From: Pagrus major
Taxonomy: Eukaryota > Chordata > Actinopteri > Spariformes > Sparidae
Direction of reading: 5' to 3'
DNA length: 64,000 bases
NCBI RefSeq assembly: GCF_040436345.1
Contig: NC_133223.1
Span: forward strand, 26,104,410-26,168,409
Positions 1 through 12,175 of the stretch are shown in pieces. The number at the start of each line of letters is the position of its first letter. The first letter of the stretch is position 1. The notes beneath the pieces were generated by a model. It was not told the DNA's origin. It searched no databases and worked only from the letters and a program-made list of their open reading frames with translations. The translations under genes were made by a program, and so were the position numbers.

Positions 1-920
1 GGAGAAATCGTGTTTTTGTTTCTGTAAGTGTTGAGACTACTGTGAGAACCTTTCCCAGATGTTGTCTGCTGCGCTCTATTTTACATGGATACCGGTGGGA
101 AAACCCTCAGTGTCAACAGAGCGTCTACAAGAGGATTTCTGCGGTACGTTTCACTACCGTTAAATTCTCATTTGACTCGGCTTCAGCTTCTTCGAAACGT
201 GTGTGTTTGCACCTGTGCCACACACATTCAAAAGACGAATAGAAGTGTGTGTGAGAGGGCTCCTCTGCCGTGGACCCATGACACATCTTTGCCGCATACT
301 TTTATTGCTAATCAATGTAGATGACACCATTTCTTACACACTGTCACCGACGATCAATCGGAATTATGCCATGCTTTTTAACTGTCGCTGCTAATCAATG
401 AGGGTGGCGCCATCATCTGCATCTCCTGATCATTACATCTGGTGATCAATAACAAAGCTGGCTCCCGGATGACATGGGATCATCACGCTTGCAGTCCTCG
501 ATGATATGTAGATATGTCTGCGTGCGACAGTGCAATGTGATGTGGAGGCGAACGGCTGGCTGGCAGACAGACGGCGGGAGGAAACTCACAATAATAAAAC
601 TCAGACAAAGGTGGCTGGAAAGAATTTGACACAAGAGAGACACAAAGCTCGTATTTTAAATCACCATTCTGTGAAGGCTATCACAAGATGGCACAGTAGA
701 CAACACAACCTCCTCCTTTCCTTCCTTCCTTCCTTCCTGTCTTTCTCATATCTGTCTGGATGCTCACCTTGGTGCCTGTCATTGAAAAAAGTGGGTTAAG
801 ATGTTTGTTTTGTAAGTCTCTCCCAGTCACACTGTTCATATCATGAGCCATGATTGCAGTATTTTGTGACAAAGGTAGAACAGTTTTGTGAAAATACTGG
901 ATATTTCTAATGACACTTTC

Positions 921-1030
921 CAGTTTGTGGCGACCAAAACACGTGTTTTAAGCCAGAACATGACCTTTCTCTACACTAACCTTGTAGTAACATAAAAGTA
1001 CAAAATGAACCGAAGAAAATAAATAAATTT
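921..1030 (+). repeat. Dispersed repeat with empty TTAA site
   Basis: The sequence GTTTGTGGCGACCAAAACA followed by a stretch rich in 'ttttaagccagaacatgacctt' words recurs near 29.15 kb and 33.67 kb. In those two copies a short transposon sits exactly at the TTAA that is uninterrupted here (948-951). This copy therefore represents the pre-insertion arrangement. The repeat has no coding capacity that I can see. Confidence 0.6.
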
Positions 1031-1529
1031 GCAACATGAAGAAATGTAAAGTTGTAGCTGAAGTTTGCAGAAATGTATATTGCTGGCATTTAACTCCTGA
1101 CAGATATATGTGGGTCTTTATCGATTTAATGAGCCACCAATGTGAATGCGTTCACCGCTTTGTTCAGCTTTGGGTCGAGCATGTTAGGTCGGTATGTTCC
1201 AGCTTTTATACTGAAAACATCTGCCTGCTGGTTCTTGAAGCGACACTGTTGAGAGCAGCTAGACTGGATCAAAACAGTCAAGTTCTGGGCTAAAGACCAA
1301 ATGAGCTGAAAGATGCTAAAACTCTCCAGAGAGTCGAAGGGAACTTATTAGGTGCTGACTGTTTGTGGGAGGTTTTTTCTCAGCAAAGCTAGCTGAGTAA
1401 TGAATTTCCTCTCTGACAACGGCTTTTTTCATGATTGTTCTTTCACATTCAGATACACTTCAATTATTGCAAAACAAACTTAAATAACTACCTACTGTAC
1501 TTCTAAGGTGCATAGAGAGGGGAAAAGTC

Positions 1530-1650
1530 TAAAGAGGTCAAAAAGCTCCAGCAACACTTGCAGTATATAGAACAACTTTATTAGTCCAGCGTGTTTTGGC
1601 TTGTGGCCTTCATATGGGTCATCCCAACTGCTTACGCATGACAGACTTTT
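1530..1650. repeat. Short dispersed repeat (microsatellite-like fish repeat)
   Basis: The words 'cagcaacacttgcag', 'aacaactttatta' and 'cttgtggccttcat' match, from memory, a common interspersed repeat of ray-finned fish genomes. No second copy was noticed in the window, so the call rests on recognition alone. Confidence 0.35.
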
Positions 1651-3177
1651 TAGTGCTTTGGGCTAAAATACAATTTTGCTTGCTTATATGTCGAGTACTC
1701 CTTTAAAACTCTAAACACTGACAATCCCTGTGGCCTTATCAGCCGTGCTAAACAACCAAAAGTATCACCTGGAACAGACACTTTCAAAATAAAAGAATCA
1801 GCCTAAACGAGAAAAACACAAAGGATTATTAAGGTCTTTCACAGGTTTGTCTCTGTGAGGAACCTTTCACATTAAACACAGTTATGTCATTAAAGTTTAA
1901 TAATGATAAAAAACATTGATCAGAGCAGCTTTAACCTGTCTGATAAAATGCTTTAAAACTTACTAGCTTTGTAAAACTTACAACCAGGGCTGTTTACAGG
2001 AAGATACCATCTCACATCAAATCTCACCAAACTACACACACACACAGTCCCGATGACGCCGGTTAGCTGAGCTCTTCAGTATTAAACTCTTACTAAATAA
2101 TAACTGTGGATGTTTTGTTTCACAAACTTATTTCAACTAAAGATTTAACACTATGAAGAGAGAGCTAAGCATTCCGGGTAACTGTTTTTCTCTTCGTCTC
2201 TAATCAGAGCTCATTAAGGCTAATCACGTAATAATTACGGTTCCCTCTGCAACTTGTGATGATAAAGAAGCAGAGCGATGTTCAGAGGAACAGGATATGT
2301 TGATGTGCAGACAGGGACTAGGTGTGGTGCTCCTGTAAAAACATGAATAATCGACTGTTTCTCTCGTCCCAGTTCTCACCAGTGACCGTGTGAGCACAGG
2401 GGTGATTTATTTTATTTACTTAACCAGGATGAACTTTCCAACCGGGGCCAGCTTTCTCTTTTTTTTAGTTTAGACATTTCTCTCTGAGAAATAACAGTTT
2501 AGCTTCTGTTTCCAAGTCTTTTCCTAAATCTTTAAGATGTTTCATTATAGAAAATGAATCCACTGTTGCATCCCCCTGCTCAGGTAGCCAACAAGCTTCT
2601 TAAAGTTATTTTAACCTTTGTGACTGACAGCTCTTTTTCATCTATGAACAATTGCACCTCCTTGAACCTTAGACACAACTGTTGACCCAACATTCCCTAC
2701 ACGAGATAACTATGAAAATATTTCACATCCGTTTCTCCTGTTCACGCACCAGGAGGTAAAGCAACAGAGAGAGTAGGGGCCAGGATACACATGAAGAAGG
2801 ACACTGATAAAAAGTGAATGAGGAACATTTCAGCGGAATAGAAGGAGACAGACAAACAAACAGAGACCTCAGAGCAATCATGCCAGTCACAGACCATCAC
2901 CAAGAGGTGACCAGGCCATCTGTGTCTCTGTGCGCCTGTACAATGGCTTGCCATCAAAACAGGAAATAGCCAATATCGCACTAATACACAGAGGGAAAGC
3001 ACAGAATGCCCTGATGGACGTCTCTATTCTGGCGCTATGTAGTGTTGCCGTGCTTGAATTTTGTGTGTAGCGCTTTAGTTTGTATATCTTATATTCTCTC
3101 TGGACAAGTGGGCTCTAACTTCAACATGGTAAAACAATAACTATCCGAAACTGAGTGATCAAGACTCAGTAACCTAA

Positions 3178-3544
3178 AGGTGCAATATGTAAGAATTCTC
3201 CACCTGTCTGACTCGTTCTCAAAAGAAATAGAGGCCAGCATATCGCTCGAGTAACTGCTTCCTGCTGCTAACTACAGTATAGCAGCCGTTAGCTGGTTAG
3301 CTCAGTTAGCCGTGCAGCTATTAGTCCAGACTGGGAGCTCGGCTTTTATCGGGGAAGTGTTTGTGTTTACACTGCTAGCACGAGAGCTCTGGACCAGGAT
3401 GGGCTGTGGCTAGCTGCATATTAGCATGCTAACTTTAGCAAATATCTCTGCGACCCAATACCTAAACGTCACAATGTCAAAACTGTTATTTCTTCACATT
3501 CTGTTGTTAATTTTAGTTCATTTTTTAATGTTTTCAACTAACCT
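3178..3544. mobile_element. TTAA-type short inverted-repeat element, copy 1
   Basis: The element starts AGGTGCAATATGTAAGAATT and ends ACCT followed by TTAA (3545-3548); the left flank is CTAA, one base from TTAA. Its interior shares 'gctgctaact', 'gttagctggtta', 'cagttagc' and 'aatatctctgcgacccaata' with the copy at 29181-29518. The right inverted repeat is decayed compared with that copy. It has no ORF. The TTAA target and AGG terminus fit piggyBac- or Kolobok-type non-autonomous elements; I cannot separate the two without a library. Confidence 0.65.
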
Positions 3545-3746
3545 TTAATCTGGCAGAGAATTACTCAGTTCCTGGATGGAGTTTGAATGGTTTTTGGGAG
3601 GAATAAACTTAGACTGAATTTAATTTTCTTGGGAAATTGTGCATGAGTTTGGGTTTGTATGAGAAAGTAATATGCTCATGATGGATTGGATCTGCGGCTT
3701 TATAGATCTGCATGTTGATTTATGGTACCACTGGACTGTATAATGA

Positions 3747-3748
<2 letters not shown>

Positions 3749-3797
<49 letters not shown>

Positions 3798-3949
3798 TGA
3801 AAGTCAGTTGTGTGTCTGTGTGCCGATGTTTGCATTAGTGTAAGCGCTTGTGTGTCATGACCTGACAGTTGATCATGAATAATGATGGTAATCAATAACT
3901 GCACAGATCCTTGACCACTGTGGAAGGCTGGAGGTTATTGGCAAGACAT

Positions 3950-3997
<48 letters not shown>

Positions 3998-4003
3998 ACA
4001 CAT
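3749..4003. repeat. Facing (GT)24 and (CA)20 microsatellites
   Basis: A pure GT run occupies 3749-3796 and a CA run occupies about 3951-4003, separated by about 155 bp of ordinary sequence. Being reverse complements on one strand, they could pair as a hairpin. Both give long spurious open frames of His/Thr or Cys/Val repeats, which are not genes. Confidence 0.9.
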
Positions 4004-6402
4004 CACAGTCTTCTTCCTCCCCTTTCAGAAACACTTGCAGTGGGACAGCATTACAGAGTCCAATCATTCTCTTTGTGTCTTTTTGAAGCAAGAAAACAGA
4101 TCCTGGCTGATTGTTTAAGCAGAGAGGGAGATTTGCAGCCACCTCCAGCACAGGCTCACTGCTGTTATACTTCCCTACACCTCAGGGTGGCACTGTTGAA
4201 CAGCAAACAGAGACAACAGAGACACCGACAACCATCAAGTGAGGCAGCATATCTGGATTACTTTGCTGCATAGTGTGTGGCACTCTACCTTTTGACGTGG
4301 ATGAGGAGAAGCACAGGAGAAGCTGTAAGCCAAGTGTCCTGTGAGTTAATTAGGTTGAACACTCCTCTCAATTCACAGAAGACGGCATTATCCCTCTACA
4401 CCAGCTCGATCCTGAGACGGCAGCCATTTGATTGACAGCGCATTTGAGCAGATGGGAGCTTCTTTGCCCACCCTAAAGCCTACAACAGCCAAAGAGTGAT
4501 CGTGTAGACAAGAGACTCACTGTCTCTTCTTTCTCCTCTCTCCTGAGCCACATGCACACCAGACTCCAGATAATTGATACGTCACGTTGCCAATGACATT
4601 TCAAATCCAGCAATATATAGTTTATATCAGTTTTTAAAGCCTTAAACTTGGAAATTGTGCAAGTTTGTGTAGTTGTATGCTTTTTGTTCTTTGAATAGGC
4701 TGTTTTTCCTGCAAATAACTTTTTTTTTGTTTACATGCTTTTGGAAATACAGAATGAGTTTTTGTCCCTGTTACTGTTCGAAGAACATGTGATGAGTATT
4801 CATTTCCAGTGATATTGTTATCTAACTTGAACTTGGACCATGTAATAATTCACACTCATTGTGTTTTCCAGCTAAAAGGGTATTTTTGGGGGGCATCTGC
4901 AGACTTGTTTTTGCATTAACAAATGCAGCCAAGACAAATTAATAAATAATTCAGTGTGTTCAAATTCCTAAAGATTAATGCCAGAAGCACTCACAGGGCT
5001 TCTGACAGCTTGGAAAGAAAATTCAGCTCATAACCTTTAAAACAAAATAACCCAAAACCATGCCTGTGCTCCAAATGGTTCAACAACAGCTTTGAATTTA
5101 CTTTGGGCCAGGGGGATAGGAGTTGAGGATAATTTTACATAAATTTCAAGGATTATGATGAGGTTAAATGAATCCTAACATACACTCATAAAACAGCACA
5201 CATCACACAATAAGCAGCATCAAATTATATACCACAATAGGTTGTTTTAGGCCAAAAAGAAAACAGTTCTTTTTCCGTCATTTGGATTTTTACAGCAGAT
5301 GTTTCCCAAAAACCGAAAGCGAAATATCAAAGGTCTTTTCTTAGTTTTACTCTTTCTCACTCACTCTTTGTGACTCTGTGTGTGGGTGTGTGTAGGCGGT
5401 GGTTCACAGAAAATGAGCATACAACTGTGAACTGTGAAGCTTGATTCATTTTACCAGCAGTTTCAATGAGCTTTCTAACCTAACAGTGGGCTGAGACTCA
5501 GTCCGTTTTATTTTTCATCTTTCCCTTTTTTTACCTCCTTGTTTTATTTCTTCCCCTTCTATCTCTTAGTCTCACTATACATAGTGGTCCTTACTGTCAA
5601 ATTATAGAGATACATTACTGTACATAAACACAACTACACAGCCACAGTAGAAGATGGATAGTCCTCTGGAGTAATCAAGCATGGATGTGCACACAAAGGA
5701 GCCAACCTGTGTTGGGCCCCTTGCCCGACTGTCCTCTGAGGAGACAATGCCCTTTGGCCTACATAAGATGCAAACAGTGTTCCTGCATGTGTCGGGGTGT
5801 CATCATTTCTCATGCTGCTGTGTCGGAGCTGTTGGTGGCAGACATTCAGGGTCAGACCAGAGGAACAAATCATGCAAGTTTCAAGCTGACGGCGTGAACT
5901 TCATTTAAAGTTTATTTATTCTAAATGAGAGACAACATTAACCATTATAATGACGGACATCAGGTAATGATCTTCAATCTAGATCCAATCTAGAGACGCA
6001 ACACGTGGATTTTGTGTGCTCATCTTGCATGATGTAAAACTCACAGGAGCATGTAGGGATGGTGTGACCTTTTGTTTCTCATTTAAGCATGTGCCCTTTT
6101 AAAAATCATTTTTCTCCCTATCTTTTGCCTATTATCTCTCTTTACTCTCGCTTTTTCCATTTGTACTGAACACACACATTCACACATGAACAAGCACAAC
6201 CAACACAACTCCTCAGACAGGCTTTTAAAAGATACATACATGGTTAAATTGGGATGCTTTGCAGTAATCTTGCACTTGCTCATTTCATCGTTCAGTCTTC
6301 TGTATGTCATGTCACTGTCTTGACCGATGCCAAGCTGCTCGCTTGCGTGGCACACCTAGCCTACTGTGAGCACAAGAAACAGGGTGCTTTCTGAGGTCAT
6401 AT
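4004..6402. other. Intergenic, no gene seen
   Basis: No exon, RNA gene or clear repeat was recognised. The open frames at about 5.63-5.91 kb overlap one another on both strands and show no domain. The composition is AT-rich with scattered homopolymers. Confidence 0.55.
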
Positions 6403-6758
6403 AGAGGTCATATTATGCTAATTTCCAGGTTCATACTTTTATTTGGGTGTCCTTGTAGAATAGGTTTACACACTTTAACTTTCAAAAAACACATAATTTT
6501 TCTCATACGGTGCATTGCTGCAGCATCCCTTTTCACACTGTGTCTTGAACGCTCCGTTTTAGCTACACAGTGGGAGTAGCGCGGGTCATGCTGAACAAGG
6601 TAGTGCGATCTAAAATAACGCTGCTACAGCAGTAGCAACTGTATGTCTGCTGACTGACTGGAGTGTATGTAATATTTATATAAATATATATAATTATACG
6701 CTACATAGTGCAGACCTTTTACATGCACAAAAATGCTACATATGCTAGTATGACCTCT
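6403..6758. mobile_element. AGAGGTCATATTATG-type short DNA transposon
   Basis: The left end reads AGAGGTCATATTATGCTAAT, and the right end 'catatgctagtatgacctct' is its imperfect reverse complement, giving an element of about 356 bp. It has no ORF. Short elements with this terminus are abundant in fish and are usually placed among the hAT-like non-autonomous elements. An 8-bp target duplication was not clear by eye. Confidence 0.65.
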
Positions 6759-8939
6759 TTAACTGCAACTGGTGTCATTAAAAACAAGGTTTTCGGCACG
6801 TTACACAGACCATCTTTGAAGGTTTTTTGACCACTTTCGGCACTATGGAAAATTGTTTTGATGAGCAGGTCCCCCCTTTCTTTGTACGTGACTCTTTTCT
6901 AGTGTGCATACGAGCCTGTGGGTAACATCAAGCATGTTCCAGTCAATAGCTTCACACAATTCCAGTTGGTAGCATCACTGTGCTAGCAAAAAAGGGGAGA
7001 CGAAGACTGCCAGCTGTTATAAATATGTAAGCAGATTTTTTTGTAAGTTTGTAAGTGGTTTATATGGATGAAAATGCTTCTAATACAATTGTAAGAAGCC
7101 TCAGGGATAAAGCCTCAAATGCTCTGCACAGTTTCAAAAGTAACACAAATCAAATTATTGCTTGATGGAATGCGAAGGATGCAAAACACACACACACACA
7201 CAGTCACCTTTGATTTTAGCACTTACTTACAACGTGTGTCAGAAACAAGAACAACACACATACACACACCGACCCTATTAGCCATAACAGTGATTTAACC
7301 ATGATAAAGCACCTAACAAGACAATAAGACCACTGAACGCACACCTGGCTATGAATTTCCTGGCAGCACAAACTCATCATTCTGCTGCTTAATAATGAGA
7401 TAAAAAAGAGCATAGCCTCATGCCACACTCACAGAGGACAACAGAGGGTAGTTACTCACAAACACACACATTAGTATAGTTTAGTGAGCCTCCATGCATA
7501 CAGACTACCTGTTTAAACCAATCATTACATGGCTCATATGTAACACTAAGGAGAGGAGGGGAGGTGGATGGATGGATGGAGGCAGCGAGAGAGGGTGGGG
7601 TCAGGGGAGGGAGGGGAAAGAGGGGAAGATGGATTGACCACAAGCAGAGAGGAACAAATTGTTTTGTTAAGAAAGAGCTCATAATATAGATTCAGACTGT
7701 GTAATCGTATACGAATCCCAGGACAGAAGTATAAAGAGGGGACGAAAGGAAGGACGAACAATTTAACTACCAAACCGGTTGGCACCATAATTTGGTTTTC
7801 TTGACACAATCAACGTCGGGAAGAGGATGAGGAGATGAATTGTGAGGGACGAGTGTTTAGATTTAAGAGAGGAGAGTTGATAAATGGGAAGGATATGTAA
7901 CACAAAGGCAGGGTTGGCAGGGTGTGGCGCTGCGGACACTCAGAACAGAGAGAGATGTGAGGAAGAGATGAAGAGGAAAAAAGTGCAAGAGTGGGAGGGA
8001 TCAAACCGGCTGGAAGGATGGCTGGTGTGAGGAATAATGTGTTGTAGGGGAAGAAGGGGGAGAAGGTAAGTACACAGTGGGAATGAAACAGTGTCTGCTG
8101 CAGGGTGATGAACGATGGACGCTGTAGGCGGGAGGATGGTAAGGAAACCTAGATGAGGGAAGGGAAAGAATGAGGAAGGAATACTGATGCGGGGTTACCC
8201 ACACACTTAAATTATATCATCATTGAACATCATTTCATGTTGCAAAGTGTTTTCAAATGTTTCGACTGCCTGTGCTAATCCAAACTGCTTCTCTGAAGAC
8301 ATAGTCTGGATATATAAAATGTAAGGCTGTAAGAAAAAAAGCCTTTAAGCCTTCAGAGTGATTTTTTTTCCCAGGATGATGAAGGTATGACCTGTCCTAC
8401 TCTGCCGTTGATTGGCTTACCCTGATGTTCTTACCCTAACCCTAACAAATACAAAGCAACCCAATCAACCATGGATCCAATAAGGGAAATGTGGATACAG
8501 CGTCAGAGGAGTGGCCCCGTTCATTCCTATGAATTCCTGTAGCTGCTCAGTGGCGCACGAAGTCAAAAGAAGTTTGACCTTTTGGCTGTAAAATTACATG
8601 GATCTTCTGAATAGCTTCCACGTTGAGATCCAGGTAATTTTACAAACAGCGTGCACACTAGAGACTTCTGCCGTCCAAGCAGCTAACTTCCATCCTCGCC
8701 CTCCGCTAACACAAATGGGAACGAAACAATTTATTGATGCAGCTTCTCTTGACTTTCCAGATGTTCTGGACTGAATGCCTCAAATTTAGATAGCGAAACA
8801 ATCCATTTTGTGGGGATTGAGACTTCTTTCACAATGTAAGCTTATGGGAAAAAAGTATTTTGGAGTCAGTGTGCATCACGTTACATTGTAATTACACGGT
8901 TTAGCCATTATGTCCAATTTGCCTCAAAGCCTGCCGCTA
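6759..8939. other. Intergenic; purine-rich tract at 7.54-8.20 kb
   Basis: From about 7540 to 8200 the plus strand is strongly G/A-rich (runs such as 'gggaggaagaagg'), which leaves long Pro/Ser/Leu open frames on the minus strand that I regard as compositional. A short 'taccctaaccctaac' near 8430 resembles telomeric repeat but is only two units. From about 8480 to 8900 the sequence looks repeat-derived, but I could not name a family. Confidence 0.5.
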
Positions 8940-9120
8940 TTCCTGGGGGCTTACAATCAACAAACAGTGTACCATGCTCATTAGCATGCTAACATTTACT
9001 AGTTAGCAGTGAACCCGAAGCACAGCTGAAGCTGATGTTAATGTCAGTTTTGCAAGTATTCAGTCATAAATCAATGTATTGGACAAAGAAGAATTTGGAC
9101 ATGATAGTGGAGCTAGGCCA
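8940..9120 (-). repeat. Dispersed fish repeat with GCTAACATT words, reverse copy
   Basis: Words such as 'attagcatgctaacattt', 'agttttgcaagtatt' and 'aatgtattggacaaa', read in reverse, match the repeat seen forward at about 15975-16205 ('ggaccaattaatttgac', 'ctgcaaaataagcga', 'gttagcgtgctaac'). It has no coding content. The family assignment is from memory of common percomorph repeats. Confidence 0.5.
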
Positions 9121-11199
9121 GTCAACTCTCTCATCGCAGGCTTTCTCACACCCCTTGGTATGTAACACAGAAGCACAAGACACCCTTTAGCACCTGTGTG
9201 TGATGGACAAAGCCTGGCAAAAATCCTTTCCAACACGTGGTTAATGTAAAACGGCACTTTGGTCAGGTTTAGGGAGAAAAGCTACTTGATCAGGTTAAGG
9301 AGAAGATCAATGATGTATGGTATGACGCATGAGACAAACTCCTGGGTGAAGTTCGTGGGTACTTTTTCGCTCTGGATACTATATCAGATGGAACATTTAC
9401 TTTTACATCGAAGTCTGTATTTGACACCCTGGGAATGAGACGTGGTTGGATGGGTGATAGTGAAGAGATCAACAAAGTCATTACACTTCATCTGGAGGGG
9501 ACTTGAATATCTGCGCCAAATCTCTGAGCCATCCAACCACTACTTAAAAAAAACAAAAAACTTATTTATACTACAAGGACGATAAGCACACTGGATGGAT
9601 TAATAGAGGATGACAATGAGGCGAAAGGAAGGATAGTCAGATGAAAGAGTTTTTAAATGGAAAAAAGTGGTGGATGGAGGGAAAGAGGGAGGAAACAATA
9701 GATTGATAGATGCAAGAGACAGGACATGGTGTCTGACTAATGGTAAACCAAGGTGGCAGAATGGGCGTAAAAAAGAGCTGAAAGGGAGGATGGTGAGGCA
9801 CAGATGGATGGGAAGAGTGTCATGCTGCTTAACTAATGTTTCCCAGGCCTGTAGTTCAATTCCTTTTCAGAATTAAAGCCCCATCTATCACCCCAATGTG
9901 CCTCGTTAGCAGTAAAGTCCTAACCAATCCCAACACAACCATTTACTTTTTAAGAAAGACGGACGATGGAGGTTTAATGAGTCTGTGTTCCTGTCTGTCC
10001 GTCTGTCTGTTTTTGTTTCTTTGTCCATCTTCAACCCTCAAGCACACACACGAATACAAATGTCAAACTGTATATTCATCTCCACAGACAGTTTGTGGTT
10101 CTGTCAACCAAATGAAATTGCTGCACAAACACATTCATTAAAAACATGAAACCAGACACTGAGAAAAGAGACATATCCTCCCACAACTGCAAATTATTTT
10201 ACCAATAAATTGTCTCTCTGTCAACCAGGATTACTTGAATCAATTTGATTATTAAGGTAATAACAGACATAACATTTATTAGACACTTTATCTCTGCTTG
10301 GCCATGGCTATTCTTTATTATGATGGCATACATGAAAACATAATACATAGCTGTAGCCTAATTAAAATTGCGCTATCCATTTTCTTCTGCTTTTTGCAAT
10401 TATTTGTAAAAAAAATAATAATAAAATAAATTATGTATATATCAGTGTCTGGCGACAGCCCAGCAGCCGGCTAATAATGACTGGGTTGTATTTCACACAA
10501 TTCAATTTCAGTGATGAACTGCAAAAGGTCTTAATTGCTTTTGGTTTTGCTTTCCATAAAGCTGAGTCATTTCCCACAGTCCATGAAGGAAATTGAAACA
10601 GTTTCCCCACCTTCCATATTTACAACATAATTATCAAAATGCCACAGAATCTTCATGAGATTAATGCCAATCTAATTATCAATGTAATAATACGTTTTAG
10701 TTTTATATGCTCTGAGAATGTGATGCATGCATTTGAAGCAAACACGAGGGAGCATATGCCAGCGCCTTTGTATATTGCATACCTGAAACTAACCAGAGAA
10801 TAAATATGAAACAAAGTAAGAACATTTGTATATAACAGGTGCATCAGAAAAGAATATGAAATCGATCAAAGACACATGCATGTTTTTATGGATCCCACTG
10901 CTTCTCTGCCTTTGACTGGCTTATTGATTTTCCACAATAAAACCACGCCCACTCTCGTATGATGAAGCCTTGAAGGCTTTGTGGTCTTGGTACTCCTTGA
11001 TAAAAAATAGCGGCAAATTTCAACCGAGAGGCAACTTCTTCCCGTTGAAAAAAACTTTGGGCAAGCTGTTGGATAACGGGGGGAAGGGAGGGAGATCAGT
11101 GGGACCTATGCCCATGGTGGAGTCTCTGTTCTTGGCTGTCCTCCCATGTCCACATACATCCAGAAAGAGGGAGCTCAGTGGGCCACAATAAGTTTACTG
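9121..11199. other. Intergenic, no gene seen
   Basis: Open frames here (for example near 9.67-10.14 kb) lack domains, and I found no splice sites linking them. Part of 10.2-10.7 kb is AT-rich unique-looking sequence that could be regulatory, but nothing in it identifies a specific element. Confidence 0.5.
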
Positions 11200-11425
11200 T
11201 TTAATCAGACCACCAAATAGAGAAGAATTAGCTATTAAACATTGTATGACCTATCTGTATGGTTGTCAGTGGTTGTCTGGTGTTATGGGTTGTGTCTGTT
11301 GTGTTCCCAAGGCTGGTTTGTAAAACATACAGCCAACGGTGGAGCTGATACAGCAGATTGTGAGCTGTACTTTCCCTGGTAAACACACCAACCTCTTCGG
11401 CTTTCGCTGCTTCAGTGTCTCTGAG
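11200..11425. repeat. Dispersed repeat, copy 1 (partner at 58255-58445)
   Basis: The segments 'tcagtggttgtctg', 'cagattgtgagc', 'aaacacacc' and the following 'tttcgctgcttcagtgtc'-type region recur in the same order and orientation at about 58255-58445, 47 kb away. The match is patchy, as in an old interspersed repeat. No ORF and no ends could be defined. Confidence 0.5.
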
Positions 11426-12009
11426 CTCAGCTGAGAGGACAGTCCTGACCTCTCTCCTGGGAGTTGTTAAGAGTTGTTAAAAGTCTGAAAATGTTCTGTA
11501 TTTTAGGAAATACAATATACTTTCTTGCTGAGAGTGTTGTAGAGGTGCTGGTAGGCAAACTTTTGATGGAGCCAAGCCAGCTCCTTTCACACCTCCTTTG
11601 CTCACCAGATTCAATTCTGGCTCTAGCCGTATACTTCACACACAGCTGTACCAATTTTCTTATATAACTCTTCACAAGAAAGGAAATAAGTGTATTTCTC
11701 AAATATATAGAGCCTTTTTTTTTTTTTTAACCGAATGCGAAAGACAGCAAATTCAGCCTGAAAGCTTTGAAAGAAAAAGTGATGCAGTGCTGGACCAGGA
11801 CGTTTTTCTCTGTAACTTTAATATGTCGCCACGATGTGAAATATTACTTACCACAAAGTCAAGTGAATCATAGAGAAAACTGTGGGTAGATTATTCACAC
11901 AAATTTTACAAGCAAGCAAGGCACTTTTTTTTTCATTTCCAGTGTGTCTTCACCATACCTATGTGTAGTGCTCCTCAAAGATTTTACTTACACTGATCAC
12001 CCTGGACTT

Positions 12010-12175
12010 GCATGGCGGATGCGATGCATTATGTCACCGCTTAGGGGTTCTGGGTTTTAATCTGCTGGAACGATCTGGGCTGTACCCTGTTTCTCACCCA
12101 CAGCATACTGGAATAGGCTCCAGTCCCCCTCAAACCCCACTCAGGATAAGTAGGCACGATAATGGACATATAGAG
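12010..12175 (+). mobile_element. Degraded tRNA-derived SINE
   Basis: The 3' part reads 'ggaataggctccagtccccc' followed by 'cccactcaggataag' and 'ataatgga'. This is the body of a SINE type common in fish, normally preceded by a tRNA-like head. The head here is decayed ('gggttctgggttttaatc' corresponds to the box B region). The copy is old and truncated. Confidence 0.6.

Larger units (their letters stand above)
1..3177. other. Intergenic, no gene seen
   Basis: I find no supportable coding exon here. The short open frames have no recognisable domain, and I saw no splice sites placing them in a gene. The stretch contains a short (CTTC)n tract near 716-740, two dispersed repeats listed separately (about 921-1030 and 1530-1650), and a short CA run near 2035-2046. 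The rest is moderately AT-rich sequence with nothing I can name. Confidence 0.6.
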